Assembly (NCBI GenBank): GCA_030549205.1
Contig: JAUKTV010000006.1
Span: 2,374,501 to 2,438,500, forward strand
Source: Apiosordaria backusii
Taxonomy: Eukaryota > Ascomycota > Sordariomycetes > Sordariales > Lasiosphaeriaceae
DNA: 64,000 nt
Direction of reading: 5' to 3'
Shown here: positions 29,598 to 41,829 of the stretch, one piece after another
Layout: each line of letters begins with the position of its first letter
Position numbering within the stretch: position 1 is the first letter of the stretch
The notes under the pieces: model-generated
Databases searched by the model: none
What the model was told of the DNA's origin: nothing
Seen by the model: only the letters and a program-made list of their open reading frames with translations
Position numbers and translations under genes: made by a program

Positions 29598-31088
29598 CTA
29601 AACCGCCGCGTCCAACTCCCTCCGCTGCTCCTGCATCGCAGCACCCCAATGCCTCAACCTGGACCGCATCCCATACTCCCACTCAGGCAACGAAACCAAC
29701 TCCTTCAAAAACGGGCCCTCCTTCCCTATCTCGCTCATCCTCACCCACGACGAGATGGCATTCAACACCTTCAGCGAGTCCGCATCATACAGAATGCCCG
29801 CCTTGCGCATCTCTTCAAGCATGTTCAACACCCCTTCGGCGTCGCCATACCGATACCACAAGATCCTCAGCAGCTCATTGTAAAACGGCGTGCTAACACC
29901 CAGAACATAACTCGCCGGACCTAGCTCCTTGATCCGTGGCAGAATATTCAAGGCCAACCGTGAAGGGTGGGCAAATCTCTGGTGGAACAGACGGAGGGCG
30001 GCCAAAAGATAGCGGGGATACAGCGGGCCGTAGATATGCAGAGGAAACTTTTCATCTCCTGTTGTTGTCTCCTCGGGGCTGGGAGCAGCAGCAGCAGCAC
30101 CAGCAGCAGCGGCAGCAGCCTTCTTCCCCTTGCGCTTTTTCGTCGTCGTGTCTGTTGCCAGCGTGGGAGGCTCAGGCTTGTCCAATCCAAACCTGGCCAC
30201 CATGGGGAAAACTTCTTTCTCCAAGATATCCCATAGCTCGAAGTCTGTTTTTGTGGTCTGCATCATCGCTTCTACCCGTGTGCGCTCGGCGCGACGGAGG
30301 GCTTCGTGCTGGACCGACTTGGCAAGGGGGTTAAGCAGCATATCAGGGTCGGTTCCGAAGCGGGAGGAGGCGGTGTCTGGGTCTTCATCGGAATTTACCG
30401 GGGGCATGATGGGGGAATCTGCGCCCTCAGTGATGTTGAGGGCTCTGCGGGCGGCGTCGCGGAGGCTGGGCGGGAAGCGCAGGAGGGCTTTGCTCCAGTC
30501 TTTGGTGGCGGCTGCTTGGGTAATTGGGTGACGCTTGCCGTAGGGGCGGTGAAGACGCCTTATGGATCTCGACTCGATGTCGGCTGCGTCTTGGATGATG
30601 ATGTCGATTGTCTCAGCCCCTGACGGCTGGGCTGGTGAGTCTGAAGAGAAACGGCTTCCCGGCCAGTTTTCCCGAGTGGGCTCCAGGGAAGAAGGATCTT
30701 TAAGAGGAGGGGTTGGCTGTTTGGCGGCAATTTCTTCGAAGATGGACTTGAAGGCATCGCGCTCTGTAGGCGTAATGGTTGATCGATCTCCGGCTTCTGT
30801 GAGGAGATGGTTCATCTCTCTTGGAGGGGGTCTCTCGTAGTCTTCTGGAAGCTCAAAGGGAATGGATTCGCCCTTGGAAAACCCGAAAGCGGTGCCTTTC
30901 CTGCCAGGTGCTATTCTGCTGGAGCGGGAAGCCCTTTTTGGAGGCACATATGAAGGTTTTCTGAGGGGCAGGTTTGTGGTGGTTGAAGTGTGCATGAATG
31001 CACGTAATGCTGGAGTCGGGACGCCATTCCGAGAAATCCTTTGTAAGGTCCGGGTCTGGTAGAGAAATGGGAGTAATGTTGTCGACAT
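29598..31088 (-). CDS. mitochondrial Mtf2/Nam1-like protein
   Basis: The product has 496 residues from the ATG at 31088, chosen because it opens a mitochondrial presequence (MSTTLLPFLYQTRTLQRISR, rich in Arg/Ser/Leu); the frame continues upstream to another ATG at 31175. After a basic, Ser/Pro-rich region comes a conserved helical C-terminal part: RVEAMMQTTKTDFELWDILEKEVFP, then after an Ala-rich linker (a GCT/GCC microsatellite near 30083-30119) LHIYGPLYPRYLLAALRLFHQRF, SYVLGVSTPFYNELLRILW and MLEEMRKAGILYDADSLKVL. This resembles the fungal Mtf2/Nam1 family linked to mitochondrial RNA processing and translation. The helical-repeat character is close to PPR proteins, the main alternative. It is divergent from CMR1. 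Confidence 0.7.
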   Translation of the reverse strand: MSTTLLPFLYQTRTLQRISRNGVPTPALRAFMHTSTTTNLPLRKPSYVPPKRASRSSRIAPGRKGTAFGFSKGESIPFELPEDYERPPPREMNHLLTEAGDRSTITPTERDAFKSIFEEIAAKQPTPPLKDPSSLEPTRENWPGSRFSSDSPAQPSGAETIDIIIQDAADIESRSIRRLHRPYGKRHPITQAAATKDWSKALLRFPPSLRDAARRALNITEGADSPIMPPVNSDEDPDTASSRFGTDPDMLLNPLAKSVQHEALRRAERTRVEAMMQTTKTDFELWDILEKEVFPMVARFGLDKPEPPTLATDTTTKKRKGKKAAAAAAGAAAAAPSPEETTTGDEKFPLHIYGPLYPRYLLAALRLFHQRFAHPSRLALNILPRIKELGPASYVLGVSTPFYNELLRILWYRYGDAEGVLNMLEEMRKAGILYDADSLKVLNAISSWVRMSEIGKEGPFLKELVSLPEWEYGMRSRLRHWGAAMQEQRRELDAAV

Positions 31089-31543
31089 GTTGGGCACTGA
31101 AGGGAATGGCTGGTGATGGTATGAATCTGGAGGATTTCGAACCTCAGCACGATTTAATCTCTGCTGCGATGGCATCCAAAATTTCCAGAACAATTGCCTG
31201 CCGGATTCTGCAGCCCACCAGCGCTAAGCTTTTCGAGTACTAGCCGGACGGTCCGAGGACTGCCCACTGTGGGAGGATGTGGGGCCCCTAGCAAGCACCC
31301 CAGCAGTTTTGCCCCGTGATTACGCGACAGCTTGGATTCCAGGTGCGAGTTTCGCGTCGTGCCCGTTTAATTGATTTTCAGCTGCCTGTGCGATGGTTCA
31401 CGTTCTGTCTTTGTCCAGCTTCTTGCTTCACCATTCAAGGCAATCCCAGCATAGCACTGCCAAGCGCTTGGTTATTCACAGTTATTGACATCTCACCCTG
31501 AATTTGTCTTCAAATCTTCGGTCTGCCCCTCCGCGCCATCAAA
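31089..31543. other. bidirectional promoter region, 455 bp
   Basis: Shared space between the mitochondrial protein (minus) and CMR1 (plus). No TATA box was recognised. Confidence 0.5.
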
Positions 31544-33171
31544 ATGCCCCCTAAGAAGGAGCCTGTCATGAGCGCGTTCGAGCGCAAGCGACTGGAGAAT
31601 ATTGCCGCCAACAATGCGATCTTGAGCGGGATCAGTGCGACGGCAGATAAGATTATTCCGTCGACACCAACACCTCCCAAGCCGAAAACAAAACGAGCCG
31701 CGCCCCGTATCAAACGCGATCCAGTTCAAGTCACCACCCCTCCAGCGACAAGGAGGAGTACGAGACTGGCTGGTGTTGGCGCAGACGACATCACTCTGAA
31801 GCGCAAGTTCGAGGTCGAGCTCGAGGCCGAGGCTGAAAAGGCAAAGGCAAAGAAACTTCGTGTCAATGGGGATCTACAACTCGGTGACATTCCAGTGGAA
31901 GGGCGCAAATGGGAAGCTGGTGTCGATGGATTAGGCCTGCTCAAGGGGCTGTCAGTCCGCGGTGCCCAGCCCGGTGTCAGAACCTTTGACCAAGAAGATG
32001 TCGAGGAGACATCAGATGAGAATCTGAAGGAACTGAGGTTGCGCATGTGCAACCTCAAGATGTACGAAAAGTGGCCTGTCGGGGGTATGTTCGCCTGATG
32101 TTCTGGGTCGCGAGAGCGCAGGTAGACTGACAACAAGCAGATATCAAACTTGTTCCTCAGCGCATCTATTCGATGGGCTTCCACCCAACAGAGGACAAGC
32201 CAATTATTTTTGCCGGCGATAAGGAAGGGGCCATGGGTGTTTTCGATGCGTCCCAGGAGCCCATCAAGGCTGAAGATGATGACGATGAAGAAGCCGATCA
32301 TCCCGACCCGGTGATATCAGCATTCAAGACCCATTCTCGCACAATTACCTCGTTTCAGTTTTCTTCGGTCGACGCGAATGCCGTTTACACGGCGTCATAT
32401 GACTCCTCTATCCGAAAACTTGATCTGGACAAAGGTGTCTCCACTCAGGTCTTCTCGCCAGCAGATGCTGATGAAGAACTGCCTATCAGCGCGATGGACA
32501 TGCCATCAACAGACCCAAACACCATTATCTTCTCGACGCTACAGGGTGCTCTTGGGCGACACGACCTCCGGACCAAGTCGTCTGATGCTGAAATCTGGGG
32601 TCTCGTTGATCAGAAAATTGGAGGATTTTCTCTCCATCCTCTGCACCCTCACCTCGTCGCTACTGCCTCACTGGACCGCACGCTCAAAATTTGGGACCTG
32701 CGCAAAATCCAGGGCAAAGGCGACATGCGCAAGCCTGCCTTGCTGGGTGAGCACGAGTCCCGCTTGTCAGTCTCACACGCCAGTTGGAGTAGCGGCGGCC
32801 ATATCGCGACGTCCAGTTACGACGATAGAATCAAGATTTACTCGTTTGCCGATGCGGGCTCCTGGAAGCCGGGTGTGGATCTGACTGAAGAGCAGATGAA
32901 GCCTGTGCACCAGATTGCACACAATAATCAGACTGGCCGTTGGGTAACTATCCTCAAGCCCCACTGGCAAAAGAACCCATCGGATGGGCTCCACAAATTT
33001 GCTATTGGCAACATGAACCGCTTTGTGGATATTTATGCGGCGAATGGAGAGCAATTGGCGCAGTTGGATGGTGATGGCATCAAGGCTGTGCCGGCTGTAG
33101 CGCATTTTCATCCGACGTTGGATTGGGTTGCTGGTGGTAATGCCAGTGGGAAGTTGTGCTTATGGATGTAA
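31544..33171 (+). CDS. cmr1: CMR1/WDR76 DNA damage-binding WD40 protein
   Basis: Exons 31544-32084 and 32141-33171 give 523 residues. The 56-bp intron (GTATGT...CAG) splits a Gly/Asp codon and restores MYEKWPVGDIKLVPQRIYSM. The N-terminal 150 residues are basic and coiled (SAFERKRLENIAANNAIL, RRSTRLAGV), as in CMR1. The WD40 propeller begins near 185 with FHPTEDKPIIFAGDKEGAMG and includes HSRTITSFQFS, YTASYDSSIRKLDL, HPHLVATASLDRTLKIWDL and GHIATSSYDDRIKIYSF, ending WVAGGNASGKLCLWM. CMR1 binds UV-damaged DNA and moves to intranuclear protein-quality sites under replication stress in yeast. The length fits the family. Confidence 0.94.
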
Positions 33172-34621
33172 CTTATCTATAATATTTTGGGGTTGGTGGT
33201 AGCTTTGAAGTGAGTGGTGGGAAGTGGCTGGAGTTGGCTGGCTGGCCAACGTGTGAGATGATACCATGTACATGTACAAAGTAAGGCAAAGGGAATAATG
33301 TGTGGTGTTTTGTGTTCGGAACCACTGTATGAGTTGGAGTAGGTAGGAAAAGAAAAAGATGGAGTACTTGTATGTATTTACCTCGGCATCTGCAAAATCC
33401 AATCGAATGTCCTGCCAACAAACATTATCTGAAACGATTTTGGTTGTTGGCCATCATCCGATCTGCTCATGCAAGGCCCACCCTTTCCATCAACCACGAT
33501 ATGTTATGGGCGGCGGAGCAGAGAAAGAAAAGCTGACGCGGCGCAGGTTTATGAACCTTAAGCAAGCACACGTGTGACAGATTTTGAAAGCCACAAGAAT
33601 TTTATCTATAATTGCTCTCTTGTGGAAATTTAGATTTGATACCAGTATCCCGTATTTTGTTTGCTTTCCTGGTGTCGGAGAGTTTCCGCTGTCTTGCATG
33701 TGACGCCATCTCTTGGAGACACAAAGGGGAGCCATGGGCTTGCGGTTGGCGTCATGCGGTCCCACCCCCAGACTTGTGTCTATCGATAAGATAAGCGCTG
33801 TCTCCAACCACATCTTAGCCTTGGACCCGAACAAGAATAGCATCTGAGGAACACCTGATTCCCATGTCGCAATATTCATATCTCTGTATCTCATACCACG
33901 TATCTTACTTCTGGCACGTTACCGGAGTGTCGGGGTTAGTCTGATAACTTGGGCAGCACAGAAAACACCGAAATCTTGGAAAACGGCATTTGACAAGATC
34001 CCAGGACAAAGTCACGGCGGCTGTGGATTCCCGGATAACCCGCTAGCCCAATCCTGGCAAGGCACCACTTGGCAGCAGACGTCCTGTCATCGCCCTTCAG
34101 TGCGTGCATCAACTCGAACCGCCTCGCTGTGCTCCGTCAACATCCGACAGCGCAGCACACAACGGCGGTCACTCTCACTGGCCAACATCTTTTAACCAAT
34201 ACATACTCTCTGTACAGACATTTTTTTGTATTATTCATTATCTCTCATTCTTGTATCTACACAACCCCCTACCTACGGTAGATCTGACCGGTGATGCCGT
34301 GATGCCTCCCCAGCTCCAACTGTTCCCCAACCCCACCTGATAAGCCCTACGGTTCAGCGCTAGGCTCCCTTGGCTTGGATCGCAGCCATCACCTGCCATC
34401 CGCCATCCAACCTAGACCGCCGTCTGCCAACCTGAAGAACAGTGTCACCTCTCACCAGGCATCCCACTGTCTAGTCTTCCTACCTCCTCTCCTGCCTGCC
34501 GTGGTACCAAGCACTTCGGAACCGTGAGTTTTCGTCCACCTCCCAGCACAAAAGACATGCATGGGGTCCATACTGATGGCCTCGCTTTCGCCCGTCTCTT
34601 AGACAATAGCAGCCGCCCAGC
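33172..34621. other. intergenic, 1450 bp
   Basis: No gene seen. A small inverted repeat (CCACAAGA ... TCTTGTGG, near 33591-33628) could form a hairpin of 8 bp. The right part is the long CT/CA-rich leader of ATG26. Confidence 0.5.
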
Positions 34622-37600
34622 ATGGCTACCCCGAACCAGCCAACAACGGCTGCCGACGCAGTCCCAATTGCCCCAGCAGGCGATACGGTCGCCCAGTCTC
34701 CTGCCCCAGTGAGCTCCCAGTCAGCCGGCATCTCCAAGTCACAACACCTCGCCCATCCCCCTCCATCACCAGCCGCAAGACCATCGAATGCCACCAGCCA
34801 CGACGAGCGTACCGCGCGCCGCGTTTCAAGAAAACTTCAAAAGAAACGCCATGACGACGAACACACTCCCACCATGGAGTTCCCCGAATCCCTCAAACAA
34901 CATGGCGACCATGCTGATAGCGATGAGGAAGTACTACGGCCCCAAGGTTATGGCGGCGGCATGTTCATGAACATGAACCAGAGCATATTCGGTCTAATAG
35001 CGGCAGCCGGAAGTCAGGCTGATTTCGGTGATCGCTTCGAGGGCCAAAGCTCGGATGACGACGACAATGACGGAGAAGGGGACGATCCGATGGCCATGAC
35101 CATTGCTGGGCACAAAGCTTTGCAACATAAGCCTTCCGAAGGCTTGAGCAGCCATCTTGCTCAGACGACAGTATTAAGAAAACATGGCGCCACATCGCAC
35201 AAGGTGGAAGGGCGGCACCGTAGAAAGATATCGGAAAGCCGTTTATTACGCTCCGTACCTGGACTTTCCAGACTGACCTCGAGGGCAAAATCAACGCTGA
35301 AACCCTCAAAGACACAAACGTCCGAACAAGACAAGCCCGATGAAATGGACCACAAAACCGATGATGCCTCCGCCTCTCAGCCGCCTCCAGAAAACACACC
35401 AACCATCGAGATTACCAGGACCGAGAGTCGACAAACAGCACCCGTTATGAGCCGGATGCTGGAGGCGCGCGCGCAAATGGCTGCACGACCAAGCTTCGAC
35501 CTGGAGAGACCCTCGGGTGAACAGTCCCAAAAGCCAGAACCTGGCGAAACTGGCCCAACAGAACTCGCCAAGAAGCTCCAAGAAATCTTCCAGTTCGACA
35601 GCCCAGAAGAAGTTATCAATGGTACGTGCCACGAGTCTCACAGTCAGCGTTGAGGGCGTTGATGTGCTAGCGAGGACGTTGGCTAACGTAGAGCCCATGC
35701 AGAATTCCCGTGCTGGCTACTTCAAAATGTATTACTCCAAGGATACATGTACATCACGGCAGGTCACGTTGCGTTTTACGCATACCTGCCCAAGAAAGCC
35801 GTAAGTCTTGTCACTCGCCCCCCTGAATCCTCCCAATGCTAATCCATGGTGCTCAGAATGAGGTGACCAAGTCGGGGTACCTTGCCAAGTGCGGCAAGCA
35901 TAATCCCAAATACAACCGATACTTCTTCAGGCTCAAGGGTGATGTTCTGTCGTATTATAGGGACACTCAAAACCTCTACTTCCCCAGCGGTCAAGTCGAT
36001 CTCAGGTATGGCATATCCGTCGAGATCACTGATAAGGACAAGGAGGGTGTCAACTTCACCATTGTGACCCACAAGAGAACCTATTACTTCAGGGCCGACA
36101 GCTCGTCAAGTGCCACGGAATGGGTCAAGAGCCTGCGCAAGGTAATCTTCAAGTCGCACAATGACGGCGACAGCGTCAAGATATCGTTGCCTATCGAGAA
36201 CATTCTTGATGTCGAAGAGACTCAGATGCTAGGCTTTGCCGAGACTTGCAAGATACGAGTCATCGACAACGATGAGACATATGCCATCGATGAGGTATGT
36301 TGTGAAGTAGTTGTTTTGTTGTGTCTTGACGCTGACTATGACGGCTTGTTAGTACTTCTTTTCCTTTTTCACCTTTAGCGAAGAAGCCATCGACGTCCTC
36401 AAGACCCTTGTAGAGGGTTCCTCATCGCAAACGCCAGGACAGAATGAGCTCGAGGAGCCAGCTTCCGAAGCGCAGTCGTCGAAGCGAACCAGCACAAGTG
36501 AGAGCCGCGAGCAAGCGCTCAAACAGTTGACCACTCGTGGGGTCAAGATCACCCAGAGCATCAAGTCAACCTTGTCGCCCATCTCGCCAGGGCAACGCTC
36601 GCCTAGCCCACGACCACATCCCGATGGACCCAGAACTAGCTTTGATGGGTTCCGGCCGTTCAGTCGGCGCAGCGTTGATGTCAGCCACGATGATCTTCGA
36701 GCAAAGTCACCACGACGTAGCTTCAGTGAACGCCGACCTTCCCAACACAAGCGTCATCTATCTGAGAGCGGGGCCGAGCATGATCCAGAGAAGCAAGAAG
36801 GGAGCGACTCCTACGTGCAAAGCTTGGACCCCAGCCAAGCCAGCCTGTCTGGACTAATTGTCTCGGGAAGCAGCGAAGCCCCTTCGGCAAGCCAAATACT
36901 CAGAGGGAGTGAGGTATTTCACAACCCTACCATCCATAGGTCAGCATCGGCACCGCGCGCGCGGAATGAGCCACTGGCCCCTGAAGCCCCAGGAACAGTC
37001 AAGGCCTCTCGGCCTTCTTCATCTGCAGCCCAGAACCCGGGGCTGATATCAGGTGAAGCGGAAGCCAACCCGGTCACGCCAACGCTTCAAAATGCTGCCA
37101 CCGTGGGGAGTTTTCCATTCAAGGGGGCCGGCGCAATCATGGGCTATCTGGATAGACAGTCTCGGAGAATGAGCAACCTCTTGGCAACAGAGTCGATGGG
37201 ATATGTCGAAAAGGTGTCGGGCATGTGGAAGGGCGGCAAGAAACACTATGATGAACCTGCTGGCTTGAGAACCGATGAAGAAGATCCCGAGGATGACCCG
37301 GAAGAGAGGGCGAGCCATGAAGCCCGGTTCAGGGAGCACTTTGCCTTGCCCAAGACTGAGAAGCTGCAGGCTGCCTACTACGCGCACATGATGCGCGTGC
37401 TTCCGCTCTATGGAAAGATCTACATCGGTAATCGCCACTTCTGCTTCCGCAGCCTTCTGCCCGGCACCCGCACCAAGCTCGTTCTTCCTCTTAAGGATAT
37501 TGAGAACGTTGACAAGGAAAAGGGCTTCCGGTTTGGGTACGCTGGTCTGGTGGTGGTGATTCGCGGCCATGAAGAACTCTTCTTTGAGTTCAACAGGGCC

Positions 37601-39520
37601 GAGATCCGTGATGACTGCACCATCACAGTTCTGCAGAACCTCGAAGCGACTCGTTATGTCCGTGACTCGGGCCTGCTGGATAGTGAAGAAGCAGAAGTTG
37701 CCCAGGCCGCTGCAGCAGAACGTGATGCGCTCCAGGAGGCGCGGAATGAGGAGTTCCCCAACCACGAGTTAAAGCTCCCCCACGAGGCACATTGTGTTTC
37801 GGAAGCACCCACCATTCTCTTTGACGACCCCAGGGCCTCCTTCCTCAATTTCAAACCAAGCAAACCCATGAAGATCACCTGTCTCACGATTGGGTCCCGT
37901 GGAGATGTTCAACCGTACATTGCCCTTTGCAAGCGACTAATGAAAGACGGCCACCGTCCACGCATCTGCACTCATGCCGAGTTCCAGGGCTGGATCGAGA
38001 GCCATGGAATCGAGTTCCGCGCTGTAGGAGGTGATCCGAGCGAGCTGATGAGGCTCTGTATCCAGAACGGCACCTTTACCTGGGCATTCCTCAAAGAGGC
38101 CAACTCCAAGATGCGCGGCTGGCTCGATGACCTTCTCGTCACGGCCTGGGAAGCATGCAAGGGCAGCGATCTCTTGATCGAATCGCCCAGCGCCATGGCT
38201 GGGATTCACATTGCGGAAGCTCTTGGGATTCCCTACTTCCGCGCCTTCACCATGCCATGGACCCGCACTCGCGCCTACCCCCATGCCTTTATCATGCCTG
38301 GACAAAAGCTCGGAGGCGCCTACAACTACGTCACCTACACCTTGTTTGACAATGTATTTTGGCAGACAACAGCTCATCAAATTAACCGATGGCGCAACGC
38401 CTACCTCGGATTGCCAAACACGACGCTGGACAAGTTGCAGATCAACAAGGTGCCGTTCCTGTACAACTTCTCTCCGTTTGTGGTGCCGCCTCCGATCGAC
38501 TTTAGCGACTGGATCCGTGTAACGGGGTACTGGTTCCTAAACGAGGGCGATGACAACAAGTGGCAGCCGTCCAAGGAGCTCTTGGATTTCATCGACAAGG
38601 CGCGGGCGGATGGAAAGAAGCTCGTGTATGTTGGGTTTGGGTCTATCATAGTGCCTGACCCGGCCAAGATGACACAAGAGGTGATTGACGCTGTCCACAA
38701 GGCCGATGTGAGGTGTATCCTCAGCAAAGGTTGGAGTGACCGGCTGCCAGGTGCGAACGACGAGAAGGTTCCTGGGTCGGAAGAGCAAAAGGTCGAGCCT
38801 AAGCTCCCCGAGGAGATCTTTCAGATTCAGTCTGCGCCCCACGACTGGCTGTTCAAGCAGATTGATGCTGCTGCTCACCATGGCGGGAGCGGGACTACAG
38901 GCGCCAGCCTGAGGGCGGGCATTCCAACGATTATCAGGCCGTTCTTTGGTGACCAGTTCTTCTTTGGTAGCCGAGTGGAGGATCTGGGGGTTGGAATCTG
39001 CCTTAAGAAGTGGGGGGCGAATTCTTTTGCGAGGGCGCTGTGGGAGGCCACGCATAGCGAGAGGATGATTGTCAAGGCGAGGGTGTTGGGGGAGCAGATT
39101 CGCAAGGTACGTCCCACTCTGGCTGTTCTTTCACAACAAAAACGGGTACTGACATACCGATAATAGGAAAATGGAGTTGATACGGCGGTCCAGTGCATCT
39201 ACCGCGACATGGAGTACGCCACGAATCTTATCCGGTCGAAGATGGGTAAGAACCATCCTCGGACGGGTGAGAGTGTCGGGATGACTGATGCCGACATCGA
39301 CGAAGATGAGGAAGAGAGCTGGACGTTTGTAGGTGACTCAGACGCGGTCGAGGACTTGAGCACAGAGGCGCTCATGAAGACGGTGGCGGATCTGAGGGAT
39401 TTGCAGGCCTATCAAGGCGACAATACCGACAACGACGGCAAAACGCTGGCGAACCAAGTGGTTGGGGGAGCGGTGAGCGCTGGTGTTGCTGGAGCGGATA
39501 TGCTCAAGGGAAGGGGGTGA
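34622..39520 (+). CDS. atg26: sterol 3-beta-glucosyltransferase Atg26
   Basis: Five exons (34622-35621, 35703-35800, 35857-36294, 36353-39106, 39167-39520) give 1547 residues; the four introns are 56-81 bp with GTACGT, GTAAGT or GTATGT donors. The N-terminal 320 residues are disordered. A first GRAM segment (EEVINEFPCWLLQNVLLQGY) lies at about 327-366, a PH domain (KSGYLAKCGKHNPKYNRYFF) at about 371-475, and a second GRAM (LPLYGKIYIGNRHFCFRSLL) near 850-910. The glycosyltransferase starts at about 1017 (KITCLTIGSRGDVQPYIALC) and carries the UDP-sugar block AAHHGGSGTTGASLRAGIP with PFFGDQFF near 1353-1385. It glucosylates ergosterol at membranes; in some fungi it is needed for peroxisome autophagy. 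The order and spacing are complete. Confidence 0.96.
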
Positions 39521-41829
39521 GTTGATTGTGCCGTGGTGATGGGATGCCATGCGCGCGTTGATGTTCAGGTTTTTGGTCTGATGCAGAATTTGGTTCTTGG
39601 TCATAACCATGACATTTGGTCATGGTTTGATTATTGAGTGAAGCTGTTGAACTGGTTTGTACCTAGATGGGGAGAGGCTGAGATGACTAACGGTTTCCTT
39701 GTTCTTTGACAGGAAGAGATTTTGAGCTGGATGTTTGGATGAGGATGAGGGCAAGGCACAGCAACTGGGCGTTTCTGGATTCCATTCGGTTTTTCTTTTC
39801 GTTTCCTTTTTTTCATTCTCGTTTGCGGTTCCCCTCTTTTTCTTCGACAATGATGCGTTTTCAACACGCAGTCGAATAATGCGCGACATGGTCTTGGTGG
39901 GATCAAGAGCATGAAGCACAATTGATCAGGATCAGGGTCGACAGCACCTACCCTAGATCAACAATCAGATGGGCAGATACAAATACGGAAGATACACTTG
40001 ATAGAGGCTGGTGCGAGAAAGACTGGAGAGGAGAGATTAGGTTTCCTTTTGTTTTCCTATGAAGTAATACCGCCAACCGGACATACAGGGTGGTGAAATT
40101 AATGAATAAACATTGTACCTATGGTTAATGGTGAGTATTACAAAGATACATATGTTTATAGTATCGATATATTTCCCTGCATCATTTCCTAATGGAAAAT
40201 CGTGAGACATCAACAAAACACGGTTACGAACCATGTATTTTGTAACGTAACTTCCTTATGGCGAAGCATATACCAAAACTCTACTATGATTCCATGACAT
40301 GTCTTGAATATCTTTTGATATCCAATCAAACTTGACTTGTATGCAACTTACCTTGCATAGGTACCTAACCACACGGCTCATCAACAAACCTCTTTGGTAG
40401 GGCCTTGTGAGTGCCGGGAAAGGAACCTTTCTAGAATAAACAAAGAACCATTGAGCCTCTTGCTCCTGGGCAAGCGGTGAGTTTGTGAGGAGACGGCTAG
40501 ATTTTCCTTGTTTGCCAGATTCCCGGCATATCAAACCAAAAGACAAGATGAATGGAAATGGCAGTCATTGTGAATATGCAGTGCAGCTATTCACTTTTCA
40601 TTCACACTCATGTGTTTTTTCGCCTCTGGGGATAGACAGTGTTTCAGGAGCAAAGCTTCAGAGGCAGCAGTCGAGTCACTGTGTCAGGAGACCTTGGCGG
40701 ATGATGACGGACACAGACAGGGGGTGCGGGGGTTGCGTCACGCCACTTTTGGCTTTTGGATTGGATCAAGAGAAGGGTGTATTTTGGATGTCGTGTTAGA
40801 GCCGCATGTTGTAGAGACTGGGAGAAGACAATCCCGATTTAAACCAGAGATAAGGAGTACAAATGCAACTGTTGGGACATGCTCGGCAGAAAGGAGGAAT
40901 GTGTTGACAAATGACAATGAAAGACGGGCAGAGAGAGAAAGCAAGTCAGGAGATGCATGGATGGAATGCTTTTCTGAGAAGAGGGTGAGCCACAGCACCA
41001 GCCACAGATGACCCCGCAACCGGGAGAGGACTAGCCAACCAAAAGCGGCCTTGAAGCGGGCGAGTCCCGGAAAGGGTACAAAAGGGCCTGCCCATCCCGC
41101 CCATCTTCTTGGGGCCCATGGCCCATCACCCCAAGGCCGGCTCCCGTTGCGACGACTTCGACTTACACACGCACCTTTTGATTACATCAACTCCTATTTT
41201 TGCTACACACTGCCCCCAGTTTTACAAAGACTATCGACAAGAGTTACTCAAGTCAACCACGGCAAGAGCCGAACTTACTGCAAGTCTGACTCTTTATCTG
41301 TAACTCATCGGTCTCTCATTTTCCTTGTTGAAACTCCATCTGGCTTCCTGGTTTTTGATACCCCCGGCGGCGCAAAGTGGCCCAAGCGTTGCGCGCTTGA
41401 CAGACAGGCCAATCAGCTTCGTTCTAGAAGCTTGGACCACCATCTCACCTGCCCGGCGCTAGGCCCGTTCGGACTGATAGCTCCCCACCTGCAGCTTCGA
41501 TTGCTGCAACTGATTGTGAACTTCCATTTTGGCAGAGGGTCGCGATCCAGAATAAGTCGTGGAAACCTGTCCGTTGTTTGTTTCCAGCTTTTTTCTCCCA
41601 CTCACCACATCATCCATCAATTGTTTTCCGCGTCATCGCGCGATGGGTAGATCCCGGAAGCTTAATTCGTAAGGATTTCCCCTTGAATTCAATAACAATA
41701 CCCCGTTCTCCGCCACCTAACAACATAACCCCAAGCTTGACCCAAGCTGACCCCGTCACCTTCGACAGCCGACTACCTTTCATCGACACTCGATCATAAA
41801 CCCCCTACAATACACACAACACCCAAACT
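39521..41829. other. intergenic, 2309 bp
   Basis: The largest gap in the conserved region. A 199-codon frame at 41051-41650 lacks an ATG at its start and has no motif; it is more likely the upstream or leader region of FCP1. The AT-richer part at 39950-40450 holds AGGTACCTA near 40361. No RNA gene was recognised. Confidence 0.5.

Noticed and set aside
41051..41650. 199-codon ORF before FCP1
   Set aside because: No ATG at its start and no protein-like pattern; probably promoter and leader.
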